From Loxodes magnus (taxonomy: Eukaryota > Ciliophora > Karyorelictea > Loxodida > Loxodidae), in the NCBI GenBank assembly GCA_946699065.1, contig CAMPDV010000914.1, positions 102,324-166,323 of the forward strand: DNA of 64,000 bases, read 5' to 3'. Position 1 is the stretch's first letter. Each line of letters starts with the position of its first letter. A program made the position numbers and the translations under genes. Of this stretch, positions 10,801-21,217 are shown piece after piece. The notes under the pieces are model-generated. The model searched no databases and was not told the DNA's origin. It saw nothing but the letters and a program-made list of their open reading frames with translations.

Positions 10801-11934
10801 ATGAGTGGTCACACTAGTGTTGTATATGCTGTGGCTATATCCAGTGATTCAGAGTTCATCGTATCGGGAAGTCATGATTATACGGTGAGACTATGGGACG
10901 TCAAGACAGGTACCTGTAAGACCATGAGTGGTCACACTAGTGTTGTATATGCTGTGGCTATATCCAGTGATTCAGAGTTCATTGTATCGGGAAGTAGAGA
11001 TAATACGGTGAGACTATGGGACGTCAAGACAGGTACCTGTAAGACCATGAGTGGTCACACACATTATGTATTATCTGTGGCTATATCCAGTGATTCAGAG
11101 TTCATTGTATCGGGAAGTAGAGATAATACGGTGAGACTATGGGACGTCAAGACAGGTACCTGTAAGACCATGAGTGGTCACACACATTATGTATCATCTG
11201 TGGCTATATCCAGTGATTCAGAGTTCATTGTATCGGGAAGTAGAGATAATACGGTGAGACTATGGGACGTCAAGACAGGTACCTGTAAGACCATGAGTGG
11301 TCACACAGATTCTGTATTATCTGTGGCTATATCCAGTGATTCAGAGTTCATCGTATCGGGAAGTTATGATAATACGGTGAGACTATGGGACGTCAAGACA
11401 GGTACCTGTAAGACCATGAGTGGTCACACAGGTTATGTATTATCTGTGGCTATATCCAGTGATTCAGAGTTCATTGTATCGGGAAGTAGAGATAATACGG
11501 TCAGACTATGGAACGTCAAGACAGGTAGCTGTAAGACCATGAGTGGTCACACACATTATGTATTATCTGTGGCTATATCCAGTGATTCAGAGTTCATTGT
11601 ATCGGAAAGTAGAGATAATACGGTGAGACTATGGAACTTCAAGACAGGTACCTGTAAGACCATGAGTGGTCACACTAGTGTTGTATATGCTGTGGCTATA
11701 TCCAGTGATTCAGAGTTCATTGTATCGGGAAGTAGAGATAATACGGTGAGACTATGGGACGTCAAGACAGGTACCTGTAAGACCATGAGTGGTCACACTA
11801 GTGTTGTATATGCTGTGGCTATATCCAGTGATTCAGAGTTCATTGTATCGGGAAGTAGAGATAATACGGTGAGACTATGGGACGTCAAGACAGGTACCTG
11901 TAAGACCATGAGTGGTCACACTAGTTCTGGATGA
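7879..11934 (+). CDS. WD40 repeat protein segment, 33 blades, longest open run
   Basis: This is the longest uninterrupted coding run in the window: 1351 codons without stop or frameshift. The first blade carries SES (GGA to GAA). NFK blades appear only near the two ends; the middle is DVK. A five-unit (615-bp) module of SVV, SVV-YDN, GYV, SVV and DYV recurs, with SVHT junctions at 9578 and 10193. A single HDY blade lies near 10871. It ends at TGA 11932-11934 in an SSG-stop unit. No N-terminal domain, signal or membrane segment is encoded. Thirty-three is not a multiple of seven. Confidence 0.6.
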   Translation: MAISSDSEFIVSESRDNTVRLWNFKTGTCKTMSGHTSVVYAVAISSDSEFIVSGSRDNTVRLWNFKTGTCKTMSGHTSVVYAVAISSDSEFIVSGSRDNTVRLWNFKTGTCKTMSGHTSVVYAVAISSDSEFIVSGSRDNTVRLWDVKTGTCKTMSVHTSVVYAVAISSDSEFIVSGSRDNTVRLWDVKTGTCKTMSGHTSVVYAVAISSDSEFIVSGSYDNTVRLWDVKTGTCKTMSGHTSVVYAVAISSDSEFIVSGSRDNTVRLWDVKTGTCKTMSGHTDYVLSVAISSDSEFIVSGSRDNTVRLWNFKTGTCKTMSGHTSVVYAVAISSDSEFIASGSRDNTVRLWNFKTGTCKTMSGHTSVVYAVAISSDSEFIVSGSRDNTVRLWDVKTGTCKTMSGHTSVVYAVAISSDSEFIVSGSYDNTVRLWDVKTGTCKTMSGHTGYVLSVAISSDSEFIVSGSRDNTVRLWDVKTGTCKTMSGHTSVVYAVAISSDSEFIVSGSRDNTVRLWDVKTGTCKTMSGHTDYVLSVAISSDSEFIVSGSRDNTVRLWDVKTGTCKTMSVHTSVVYAVAISSDSEFIVSGSRDNTVRLWDVKTGTCKTMSGHTSVVYAVAISSDSEFIVSGSYDNTVRLWDVKTGTCKTMSGHTGYVLSVAISSDSEFIVSGSRDNTVRLWDVKTGTCKTMSGHTSVVYAVAISSDSEFIVSGSRDNTVRLWDVKTGTCKTMSGHTDYVLSVAISSDSEFIVSGSRDNTVRLWDVKTGTCKTMSVHTSVVYAVAISSDSEFIVSGSRDNTVRLWDVKTGTCKTMSGHTSVVYAVAISSDSEFIVSGSRDNTVRLWDVKTGTCKTMSGHTDYVLSVAISSDSEFIVSGSRDNTVRLWDVKTGTCKTMSGHTHYVLSVAISSDSEFIVSGSRDNTVRLWDVKTGTCKTMSGHTSVVYAVAISSDSEFIVSGSRDNTVRLWDVKTGTCKTMSGHTSVVYAVAISSDSEFIVSGSHDYTVRLWDVKTGTCKTMSGHTSVVYAVAISSDSEFIVSGSRDNTVRLWDVKTGTCKTMSGHTHYVLSVAISSDSEFIVSGSRDNTVRLWDVKTGTCKTMSGHTHYVSSVAISSDSEFIVSGSRDNTVRLWDVKTGTCKTMSGHTDSVLSVAISSDSEFIVSGSYDNTVRLWDVKTGTCKTMSGHTGYVLSVAISSDSEFIVSGSRDNTVRLWNVKTGSCKTMSGHTHYVLSVAISSDSEFIVSESRDNTVRLWNFKTGTCKTMSGHTSVVYAVAISSDSEFIVSGSRDNTVRLWDVKTGTCKTMSGHTSVVYAVAISSDSEFIVSGSRDNTVRLWDVKTGTCKTMSGHTSSG
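8964..10194 (+). repeat. Higher-order repeat B: 5-unit (615 bp) module, two copies
   Basis: The order SVV, SVV-YDN, GYV, SVV, DYV repeats. The SVHT-creating base at 9578 and 10193 is exactly 615 bp apart. Confidence 0.7.
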
Positions 11935-11937
11935 ACT

Positions 11938-14900
11938 GTGTCTATATCCAGTGATTCAGAGTTCATCGTATCGGGAAGTCATGATGAGACGGTGAGACTA
12001 TGGGACGTCAAGACAGGTACCTGTAAGACCATGAGTGGTCACACTAGTGTTGTATATGCTGTGGCTATATCCAGTGATTCAGAGTTCATTGTATCGGGAA
12101 GTAGAGATAATACGGTGAGACTATGGGACGTCAAGACAGGTACCTGTAAGACCATGAGTGGTCACACACATTATGTATTATCTGTGGCTATATCCAGTGA
12201 TTCAGAGTTCATTGTATCGGGAAGTAGAGATAATACGGTGAGACTATGGGACGTCAAGACAGGTACCTGTAAGACCATGAGTGGTCACACACATTATGTA
12301 TCATCTGTGGCTATATCCAGTGATTCAGAGTTCATTGTATCGGGAAGTAGAGATAATACGGTGAGACTATGGGACGTCAAGACAGGTACCTGTAAGACCA
12401 TGAGTGGTCACACAGATTCTGTATTATCTGTGGCTATATCCAGTGATTCAGAGTTCATTGTATCGGGAAGTCATGATAAGACGGTGAGACTATGGGACGT
12501 CAAGACAGGTACCTGTAAGACCATGAGTGGTCACACTAGTGTTGTATATGCTGTGGCTATATCCAGTGATTCAGAGTTCATTGTATCGGGAAGTAGAGAT
12601 AATACGGTGAGACTATGGGACGTCAAGACAGGTACCTGTAAGACCATGAGTGGTCACACTAGTGTTGTATATGCTGTGGCTATATCCAGTGATTCAGAGT
12701 TCATTGTATCGGAAAGTAGAGATAATACGGTGAGACTATGGAACGTCAAGACAGGTAGCTGTAAGACCATGAGTGGTCACACACATTATGTATTATCTGT
12801 GGCTATATCCAGTGATTCAGAGTTCATTGTATCGGGAAGTCATGATAAGACGGTGAGACTATGGGACGTCAAGACAGGTACCTGTAAGACCATGAGTGGT
12901 CACACTAGTGTTGTATATGCTGTGGCTATATCCAGTGATTCAGAGTTCATTGTATCGGGAAGTAGAGATAATACGGTGAGACTATGGGACGTCAAGACAG
13001 GTACCTGTAAGACCATGAGTGGTCACACTAGTGTTGTATATGCTGTGGCTATATCCAGTGATTCAGAGTTCATTGTATCGGGAAGTAGAGATAATACGGT
13101 GAGACTATGGGACGTCAAGACAGGTACCTGTAAGACCATGAGTGGTCACACTAGTGTTGTATATGCTGTGGCTATATCCAGTGATTCAGAGTTCATTGTA
13201 TCGGGAAGTAGAGATAATACGGTGAGACTATGGGACGTCAAGACAGGTACCTGTAAGACCATGAGTGGTCACACACATTATGTATTATCTGTGGCTATAT
13301 CCAGTGATTCAGAGTTCATTGTATCGGGAAGTAGAGATAATACGGTGAGACTATGGGACGTCAAGACAGGTACCTGTAAGACCATGAGTGGTCACACTAG
13401 TGTTGTATATGCTGTGGCTATATCCAGTGATTCAGAGTTCATTGTATCGGGAAGTAGAGATAATACGGTGAGACTATGGGACGTCAAGACAGGTACCTGT
13501 AAGACCATGAGTGGTCACACAGATTATGTATTATCTGTGGCTATATCCAGTGATTCAGAGTTCATTGTATCGGGAAGTAGAGATAATACGGTGAGACTAT
13601 GGGACGTCAAGACAGGTACCTGTAAGACCATGAGTGGTCACACACATTATGTATCATCTGTGGCTATATCCAGTGATTCAGAGTTCATCGTATCGGGAAG
13701 TCATGATTATACGGTGAGACTATGGGACGTCAAGACAGGTACCTGTAAGACCATGAGTGGTCACACTAGTTATGTATCATCTGTGGCTATATCCAGTGAT
13801 TCAGAGTTCATCGTATCGGGAAGTCATGATTATACGGTGAGACTATGGGACGTCAAGACAGGTACCTGTAAGACCATGAGTGGTCACACTAGTTATGTAT
13901 ATGCTGTGGCTATATCCAGTGATTCAGAGTTCATCGTATCGGGAAGTCATGATGAGACGGTGAGACTATGGGACGTCAAGACAGGTACCTGTAAGACCAT
14001 GAGTGGTCACACTAGTTATGTATCATCTGTGGCTATATCCAGTGATTCAGAGTTCATCGTATCGGGAAGTCATGATTATACGGTGAGACTATGGGACGTC
14101 AAGACAGGTACCTGTAAGACCATGAGTGGTCACACTAGTTATGTATCATCTGTGGCTATATCCAGTGATTCAGAGTTCATCGTATCGGTAAGTAATGATT
14201 ATACGGTGAGACTATGGAACGTCAAGACAGGTACCTGTAAGATCATGAGTGGTCACACTAGTTATGTATATGCTGTGGCTATATCCAGTGATTCAGAGTT
14301 CATCGTATCGGGAAGTCATGATTATACGGTGAGACTATGGGACGTCAAGACAGGTACCTGTAAGACCATGAGTGGTCACACTAGTTATGTATCATCTGTG
14401 GCTATATCCAGTGATTCAGAGTTCATCGTATCGGGAAGTCATGATTATACGGTGAGACTATGGGACGTCAAGACAGGTACCTGTAAGACCATGAGTGGTC
14501 ACACACATTATGTATTATCTGTGGCTATATCCAGTGATTCAGAGTTCATTGTATCGGGAAGTCATGATAAGACGGTGAGACTATGGGACGTCAAGACAGG
14601 TACCTGTAAGACCATGAGTGGTCACACACATTATGTATCATCTGTGGCTATATCCAGTGATTCAGAGTTCATTGTATCGGGAAGTAGAGATAATACGGTG
14701 AGACTATGGGACGTCAAGACAGGTACCTGTAAGACCATGAGTGGTCACACAGATTCTGTATTATCTGTGGCTATATCCAGTGATTCAGAGTTCATTGTAT
14801 CGGGAAGTCATGATAAGACGGTGAGACTATGGGACGTCAAGACAGGTACCTGTAAGACCATGAGTGGTCACACTAGTGTTGTATATGCTGTGGCTATATC

Positions 14901-15009
14901 CAGTGATTCAGAGTTCATTGTATCGGGAAGTAGAGATAATACGGTGAGACTATGGGACGTCAAGACAGGTACCTGTAAGACCATGAGTGGTCACACTAGT
15001 TCTGGATGA
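11938..15009 (+). CDS. WD40 repeat protein segment, about 25 blades
   Basis: This segment lies between two SSG-TGA stops exactly 25 units apart. It begins with a unique SISS blade (GCT to TCT), seen only directly after SSG-TGA stops. SHDK blades with HYV and DSV loops fill the left part. From about 13650 to 14490 there is an island of HDY, HDE and NDY turns with SYV loops, including one KIM tail near 14243. The right end repeats the left-hand SHDK order. Its apparent start is a GTG valine. Confidence 0.55.
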   Translation: MSISSDSEFIVSGSHDETVRLWDVKTGTCKTMSGHTSVVYAVAISSDSEFIVSGSRDNTVRLWDVKTGTCKTMSGHTHYVLSVAISSDSEFIVSGSRDNTVRLWDVKTGTCKTMSGHTHYVSSVAISSDSEFIVSGSRDNTVRLWDVKTGTCKTMSGHTDSVLSVAISSDSEFIVSGSHDKTVRLWDVKTGTCKTMSGHTSVVYAVAISSDSEFIVSGSRDNTVRLWDVKTGTCKTMSGHTSVVYAVAISSDSEFIVSESRDNTVRLWNVKTGSCKTMSGHTHYVLSVAISSDSEFIVSGSHDKTVRLWDVKTGTCKTMSGHTSVVYAVAISSDSEFIVSGSRDNTVRLWDVKTGTCKTMSGHTSVVYAVAISSDSEFIVSGSRDNTVRLWDVKTGTCKTMSGHTSVVYAVAISSDSEFIVSGSRDNTVRLWDVKTGTCKTMSGHTHYVLSVAISSDSEFIVSGSRDNTVRLWDVKTGTCKTMSGHTSVVYAVAISSDSEFIVSGSRDNTVRLWDVKTGTCKTMSGHTDYVLSVAISSDSEFIVSGSRDNTVRLWDVKTGTCKTMSGHTHYVSSVAISSDSEFIVSGSHDYTVRLWDVKTGTCKTMSGHTSYVSSVAISSDSEFIVSGSHDYTVRLWDVKTGTCKTMSGHTSYVYAVAISSDSEFIVSGSHDETVRLWDVKTGTCKTMSGHTSYVSSVAISSDSEFIVSGSHDYTVRLWDVKTGTCKTMSGHTSYVSSVAISSDSEFIVSVSNDYTVRLWNVKTGTCKIMSGHTSYVYAVAISSDSEFIVSGSHDYTVRLWDVKTGTCKTMSGHTSYVSSVAISSDSEFIVSGSHDYTVRLWDVKTGTCKTMSGHTHYVLSVAISSDSEFIVSGSHDKTVRLWDVKTGTCKTMSGHTHYVSSVAISSDSEFIVSGSRDNTVRLWDVKTGTCKTMSGHTDSVLSVAISSDSEFIVSGSHDKTVRLWDVKTGTCKTMSGHTSVVYAVAISSDSEFIVSGSRDNTVRLWDVKTGTCKTMSGHTSSG

Positions 15010-15106
15010 ACTGTGTCTATATCCAGTGATTCAGAGTTCATCGTATCGGGAAGTCATGATGAGACGGTGAGACTATGGGGACGTCAAGACAGGTACCTGT
15101 AAGACC

Positions 15107-16978
15107 ATGAGTGGTCACACACATTATGTATTATCTGTGGCTATATCCAGTGATTCAGAGTTCATTGTATCGGGAAGTCATGATAAGACGGTGAGACTAT
15201 GGGACGTCAAGACAGGTACCTGTAAGACCATGAGTGGTCACACACATTATGTATCATCTGTGGCTATATCCAGTGATTCAGAGTTCATTGTATCGGGAAG
15301 TAGAGATAATACGGTGAGACTATGGGACGTCAAGACAGGTACCTGTAAGACCATGAGTGGTCACACAGATTCTGTATTATCTGTGGCTATATCCAGTGAT
15401 TCAGAGTTCATTGTATCGGGAAGTAGAGATAATACGGTGAGACTATGGGACGTCAAGACAGGTACCTGTAAGACCATGAGTGGTCACACTAGTGTTGTAT
15501 ATGCTGTGGCTATATCCAGTGATTCAGAGTTCATTGTATCGGAAAGTAGAGATAATACGGTGAGACTATGGAACGTCAAGACAGGTAGCTGTAAGACCAT
15601 GAGTGGTCACACACATTATGTATTATCTGTGGCTATATCCAGTGATTCAGAGTTCATTGTATCGGGAAGTCATGATAAGACGGTGAGACTATGGGACGTC
15701 AAGACAGGTACCTGTAAGACCATGAGTGGTCACACTAGTGTTGTATATGCTGTGGCTATATCCAGTGATTCAGAGTTCATTGTATCGGGAAGTAGAGATA
15801 ATACGGTGAGACTATGGGACGTCAAGACAGGTACCTGTAAGACCATGAGTGGTCACACTAGTGTTGTATATGCTGTGGCTATATCCAGTGATTCAGAGTT
15901 CATTGTATCGGGAAGTAGAGATAATACGGTGAGACTATGGGACGTCAAGACAGGTACCTGTAAGACCATGAGTGGTCACACTAGTGTTGTATATGCTGTG
16001 GCTATATCCAGTGATTCAGAGTTCATTGTATCGGGAAGTAGAGATAATACGGTGAGACTATGGGACGTCAAGACAGGTACCTGTAAGACCATGAGTGGTC
16101 ACACACATTATGTATTATCTGTGGCTATATCCAGTGATTCAGAGTTCATTGTATCGGGAAGTAGAGATAATACGGTGAGACTATGGGACGTCAAGACAGG
16201 TACCTGTAAGACCATGAGTGGTCACACTAGTGTTGTATATGCTGTGGCTATATCCAGTGATTCAGAGTTCATTGTATCGGGAAGTAGAGATAATACGGTG
16301 AGACTATGGGACGTCAAGACAGGTACCTGTAAGACCATGAGTGGTCACACAGATTATGTATTATCTGTGGCTATATCCAGTGATTCAGAGTTCATTGTAT
16401 CGGGAAGTAGAGATAATACGGTGAGACTATGGGACGTCAAGACAGGTACCTGTAAGACCATGAGTGGTCACACACATTATGTATTATCTGTGGCTATATC
16501 CAGTGATTCAGAGTTCATCGTATCGGGAAGTCATGATGAGACGGTGAGACTATGGGACGTCAAGACAGGTACCTGTAAGACCATGAGTGGTCACACAGAT
16601 TCTGTATTATCTGTGGCTATATCCAGTGATTCAGAGTTCATCGTATCGGGAAGTCATGATGAGACGGTGAGACTATGGGACGTCAATACAGGTACCTGTA
16701 AGACCATGAGTGGTCACACTAGTGTTGTATATGCTGTGGCTATATCCAGTGATTCAGAGTTCATTGTATCGGAAAGTAGAGATAATACGGTGAGACTATG
16801 GAACGTCAAGACAGGTAGCTGTAAGACCATGAGTGGTCACACACATTATGTATTATCTGTGGCTATATCCAGTGATTCAGAGTTCATTGTATCGGGAAGT
16901 CATGATAAGACGGTGAGACTATGGGACGTCAAGACAGGTACCTGTAAGACCATGAGTGGTCACACTAGCTATGTATGA
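15107..16978 (+). CDS. WD40 repeat protein segment, about 15 blades, after a +1 frameshift
   Basis: An extra G at 15077-15080 (GGGG for GGG) shifts the blade frame by +1, and this segment continues in the new frame. The start shown is the blade ATG in KTMSGHT. It contains two SES-RDN-NVK-GSC blades and a DVN blade (AAG to AAT, about 16686). It ends at a TGA in an SYV-stop unit (CTATGTATGATC). Upstream, 15010-15080 is the remainder of the SISS blade in the old frame. Confidence 0.5.
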   Translation: MSGHTHYVLSVAISSDSEFIVSGSHDKTVRLWDVKTGTCKTMSGHTHYVSSVAISSDSEFIVSGSRDNTVRLWDVKTGTCKTMSGHTDSVLSVAISSDSEFIVSGSRDNTVRLWDVKTGTCKTMSGHTSVVYAVAISSDSEFIVSESRDNTVRLWNVKTGSCKTMSGHTHYVLSVAISSDSEFIVSGSHDKTVRLWDVKTGTCKTMSGHTSVVYAVAISSDSEFIVSGSRDNTVRLWDVKTGTCKTMSGHTSVVYAVAISSDSEFIVSGSRDNTVRLWDVKTGTCKTMSGHTSVVYAVAISSDSEFIVSGSRDNTVRLWDVKTGTCKTMSGHTHYVLSVAISSDSEFIVSGSRDNTVRLWDVKTGTCKTMSGHTSVVYAVAISSDSEFIVSGSRDNTVRLWDVKTGTCKTMSGHTDYVLSVAISSDSEFIVSGSRDNTVRLWDVKTGTCKTMSGHTHYVLSVAISSDSEFIVSGSHDETVRLWDVKTGTCKTMSGHTDSVLSVAISSDSEFIVSGSHDETVRLWDVNTGTCKTMSGHTSVVYAVAISSDSEFIVSESRDNTVRLWNVKTGSCKTMSGHTHYVLSVAISSDSEFIVSGSHDKTVRLWDVKTGTCKTMSGHTSYV

Positions 16979-17227
<249 letters not shown>

Positions 17228-17839
17228 GTGGCTATATCCAGTGATTCAGAGTTCATCGTATCGGAAAGTAGAGATAATACGGTGAGACTATGGAACTTCA
17301 AGACAGGTACCTGTAAGACCATGAGTGGTCACACACATTATGTATTATCTGTGGCTATATCCAGTGATTCAGAGTTCATTGTATCGGGAAGTCATGATAA
17401 GACGGTGAGACTATGGGACGTCAAGACAGGTACCTGTAAGACCATGAGTGGTCACACACATTATGTATCATCTGTGGCTATATCCAGTGATTCAGAGTTC
17501 ATTGTATCGGGAAGTAGAGATAATACGGTGAGACTATGGGACGTCAAGACAGGTACCTGTAAGACCATGAGTGGTCACACAGATTCTGTATTATCTGTGG
17601 CTATATCCAGTGATTCAGAGTTCATTGTATCGGGAAGTCATGATAAGACGGTGAGACTATGGGACGTCAAGACAGGTACCTGTAAGACCATGAGTGGTCA
17701 CACTAGTGTTGTATATGCTGTGGCTATATCCAGTGATTCAGAGTTCATTGTATCGGGAAGTAGAGATAATACGGTGAGACTATGGGACGTCAAGACAGGT
17801 ACCTGTAAGACCATGAGTGGTCACACTAGTTCTGGATGA
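17228..17839 (+). pseudogene. WD40 fragment, 5 blades (SES start to SSG-TGA)
   Basis: Order: SES-RDN-NFK, HYV-HDK, HYV-RDN, DSV-HDK, SVV-RDN, then SSG-TGA at 17837-17839. A closely related block with two copy-specific frameshifts lies at 21532-22148, so this is the intact sister. Confidence 0.5.
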
Positions 17840-17842
17840 ACT

Positions 17843-19285
17843 GTGTCTATATCCAGTGATTCAGAGTTCATCGTATCGGGAAGTCATGATGAGACGGTGA
17901 GACTATGGGACGTCAAGACAGGTACCTGTAAGACCATGAGTGGTCACACACATTATGTATTATCTGTGGCTATATCCAGTGATTCAGAGTTCATTGTATC
18001 GGGAAGTCATGATAAGACGGTGAGACTATGGGACGTCAAGACAGGTACCTGTAAGACCATGAGTGGTCACACACATTATGTATCATCTGTGGCTATATCC
18101 AGTGATTCAGAGTTCATTGTATCGGGAAGTAGAGATAATACGGTGAGACTATGGGACGTCAAGACAGGTACCTGTAAGACCATGAGTGGTCACACAGATT
18201 CTGTATTATCTGTGGCTATATCCAGTGATTCAGAGTTCATTGTATCGGGAAGTCATGATAAGACGGTGAGACTATGGGACGTCAAGACAGGTACCTGTAA
18301 GACCATGAGTGGTCACACTAGTGTTGTATATGCTGTGGCTATATCCAGTGATTCAGAGTTCATTGTATCGGGAAGTAGAGATAATACGGTGAGACTATGG
18401 GACGTCAAGACAGGTACCTGTAAGACCATGAGTGGTCACACTAGTGTTGTATATGCTGTGGCTATATCCAGTGATTCAGAGTTCATTGTATCGGGAAGTA
18501 GAGATAATACGGTGAGACTATGGGACGTCAAGACAGGTACCTGTAAGACCATGAGTGGTCACACTAGTGTTGTATATGCTGTGGCTATATCCAGTGATTC
18601 AGAGTTCATCGTATCGGGAAGTAGAGATAATACGGTGAGACTATGGGACGTCAAGACAGGTACCTGTAAGACCATGAGTGGTCACACTAGTGTTGTATAT
18701 GCTGTGGCTATATCCAGTGATTCAGAGTTCATTGTATCGGGAAGTAGAGATAATACGGTGAGACTATGGGACGTCAAGACAGGTACCTGTAAGACCATGA
18801 GTGGTCACACACATTATGTATTATCTGTGGCTATATCCAGTGATTCAGAGTTCATTGTATCGGGAAGTAGAGATAATACGGTGAGACTATGGGACGTCAA
18901 GACAGGTACCTGTAAGACCATGAGTGGTCACACTAGTGTTGTATATGCTGTGGCTATATCCAGTGATTCAGAGTTCATTGTATCGGGAAGTAGAGATAAT
19001 ACGGTGAGACTATGGGACGTCAAGACAGGTACCTGTAAGACCATGAGTGGTCACACTAGTGTTGTATATGCTGTGGCTATATCCAGTGATTCAGAGTTCA
19101 TTGTATCGGGAAGTAGAGATAATACGGTGAGACTATGGGACGTCAAGACAGGTACCTGTAAGACCATGAGTGGTCACACTAGTGTTGTATATGCTGTGGC
19201 TATATCCAGTGATTCAGAGTTCATTGTATCGGGAAGTCATGATAAGACGGTGAGACTATGGGGACGTCAAGACAGGTACCTGTAA
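17843..19285 (+). CDS. WD40 repeat protein segment, about 11.5 blades
   Basis: It starts with the SISS blade that follows SSG-TGA. Four units of HDK/RDN markers come next, then runs of near-identical SVV-RDN-DVK blades. An extra G at 19260-19263 breaks the frame. The last seven residues (GRQDRYL) are out-of-register reading and not blade sequence. Confidence 0.45.
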   Translation: MSISSDSEFIVSGSHDETVRLWDVKTGTCKTMSGHTHYVLSVAISSDSEFIVSGSHDKTVRLWDVKTGTCKTMSGHTHYVSSVAISSDSEFIVSGSRDNTVRLWDVKTGTCKTMSGHTDSVLSVAISSDSEFIVSGSHDKTVRLWDVKTGTCKTMSGHTSVVYAVAISSDSEFIVSGSRDNTVRLWDVKTGTCKTMSGHTSVVYAVAISSDSEFIVSGSRDNTVRLWDVKTGTCKTMSGHTSVVYAVAISSDSEFIVSGSRDNTVRLWDVKTGTCKTMSGHTSVVYAVAISSDSEFIVSGSRDNTVRLWDVKTGTCKTMSGHTHYVLSVAISSDSEFIVSGSRDNTVRLWDVKTGTCKTMSGHTSVVYAVAISSDSEFIVSGSRDNTVRLWDVKTGTCKTMSGHTSVVYAVAISSDSEFIVSGSRDNTVRLWDVKTGTCKTMSGHTSVVYAVAISSDSEFIVSGSHDKTVRLWGRQDRYL

Positions 19286-19289
19286 GACC

Positions 19290-19778
19290 ATGAGTGGTCA
19301 CACACATTATGTATTATCTGTGGCTATATCCAGTGATTCAGAGTTCATTGTATCGGGAAGTAGAGATAATACGGTGAGACTATGGGACGTCAAGACAGGT
19401 ACCTGTAAGACCATGAGTGGTCACACTAGTGTTGTATATGCTGTGGCTATATCCAGTGATTCAGAGTTCATCGTATCGGGAAGTAGAGATAATACGGTGA
19501 GACTATGGGACGTCAAGACAGGTACCTGTAAGACCATGAGTGGTCACACTAGTGTTGTATATGCTGTGGCTATATCCAGTGATTCAGAGTTCATTGTATC
19601 GGGAAGTAGAGATAATACGGTGAGACTATGGGACGTCAAGACAGGTACCTGTAAGACCATGAGTGGTCACACACATTATGTATTATCTGTGGCTATATCC
19701 AGTGATTCAGAGTTCATTGTATCGGGAAGTAGAGATAATACGGTGAGGACTATGGGACGTCAAGACAGGTACCTGTAA
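19290..19778 (+). pseudogene. WD40 fragment, 4 blades between two +1 frameshifts
   Basis: It begins at the blade ATG after the extra G at 19260-19263. It ends after a second inserted G (GTGAGGAC for GTGAGAC, about 19747), and the final ten residues are out of register. Blades are HYV and SVV with RDN-DVK. Confidence 0.45.
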
Positions 19779-19782
19779 GACC

Positions 19783-20793
19783 ATGAGTGGTCACACAGTT
19801 TATGTATTATCTGTGGCTATATCCAGTGATTCAGAGTTCATTGTATCGGGAAGTCAAGATAAGACGGTGAGACTATGGGACGTCAAGACAGGTACCTGTA
19901 AGACCATGAGTGGTCACACTAGTGTTGTATATGCTGTGGCTATATCCAGTGATTCAGAGTTCATTGTATCGGGAAGTAGAGATAATACGGTGAGACTATG
20001 GGACGTCAAGACAGGTACCTGTAAGACCATGAGTGGTCACACTAGTGTTGTATATGCTGTGGCTATATCCAGTGATTCAGAGTTCATTGTATCGGGAAGT
20101 AGAGATAATACGGTGAGACTATGGGACGTCAAGACAGGTACCTGTAAGACCATGAGTGGTCACACTAGTGTTGTATATGCTGTGGCTATATCCAGTGATT
20201 CAGAGTTCATTGTATCGGGAAGTAGAGATAATACGGTGAGACTATGGGACGTCAAGACAGGTACCTGTAAGACCATGAGTGGTCACACTAGTGTTGTATA
20301 TGCTGTGGCTATATCCAGTGATTCAGAGTTCATTGTATCGGGAAGTAGAGATAATACGGTGAGACTATGGGACGTCAAGACAGGTACCTGTAAGACCATG
20401 AGTGGTCACACTAGTGTTGTATATGCTGTGGCTATATCCAGTGATTCAGAGTTCATCGTATCGGGAAGTAGAGATAATACGGTGAGACTATGGGACGTCA
20501 AGACAGGTACCTGTAAGACCATGAGTGGTCACACTAGTGTTGTATATGCTGTGGCTATATCCAGTGATTCAGAGTTCATTGTATCGGGAAGTAGAGATAA
20601 TACGGTGAGACTATGGGACGTCAAGACAGGTACCTGTAAGACCATGAGTGGTCACACACATTATGTATTATCTGTGGCTATATCCAGTGATTCAGAGTTC
20701 ATTGTATCGGGAAGTAGAGATAATACGGTGAGACTATGGGACGTCAAGACAGGTACCTGTAAGACCATGAGTGGTCACACTAGTGTTGTATAA
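19783..20793 (+). CDS. WD40 repeat protein segment, about 8 blades, very uniform
   Basis: The first blade has the rare loop VYV and the only QDK turn seen in the window (CAA). Six consecutive SVV-RDN-DVK blades follow, differing only at the ATT/ATC isoleucine codon, which suggests very recent local expansion. An inserted A near 20792 turns GTATAT into GTATAA and closes the frame. Confidence 0.45.
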   Translation: MSGHTVYVLSVAISSDSEFIVSGSQDKTVRLWDVKTGTCKTMSGHTSVVYAVAISSDSEFIVSGSRDNTVRLWDVKTGTCKTMSGHTSVVYAVAISSDSEFIVSGSRDNTVRLWDVKTGTCKTMSGHTSVVYAVAISSDSEFIVSGSRDNTVRLWDVKTGTCKTMSGHTSVVYAVAISSDSEFIVSGSRDNTVRLWDVKTGTCKTMSGHTSVVYAVAISSDSEFIVSGSRDNTVRLWDVKTGTCKTMSGHTSVVYAVAISSDSEFIVSGSRDNTVRLWDVKTGTCKTMSGHTHYVLSVAISSDSEFIVSGSRDNTVRLWDVKTGTCKTMSGHTSVV

Positions 20794-21217
20794 TGCTGTG
20801 GCTATATCCAGTGATTCAGAGTTCATTGTATCGGGAAGTCATGATAAGACGGTGAGACTATGGGACGTCAAGACAGGTACCTGTAAGACCATGAGTGGTC
20901 ACACTAGTGTTGTATATGCTGTGGCTATATCCAGTGATTCAGAGTTCATTGTATCGGGAAGTAGAGATAATACGGTGAGACTATGGGACGTCAAGACAGG
21001 TACCTGTAAGACCATGAGTGGTCACACTAGTGTTGTATATGCTGTGGCTATATCCAGTGATTCAGAGTTCATTGTATCGGGAAGTAGAGATAATACGGTG
21101 AGACTATGGGACGTCAAGACAGGTACCTGTAAGACCATGAGTGGTCACACACATTATGTATTATCTGTGGCTATATCCAGTGATTCAGAGTTCATTGTAT
21201 CGGGAAGTTATGATTAA
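20771..21217 (+). pseudogene. WD40 fragment, 3.5 blades, ends at SYD-TAA
   Basis: The first eight or so residues read the previous unit out of register, and true blade sequence resumes after the inserted A near 20792. HDK, RDN and RDN blades precede the TAA at 21215-21217, where sister units have TAT (Tyr). Confidence 0.45.
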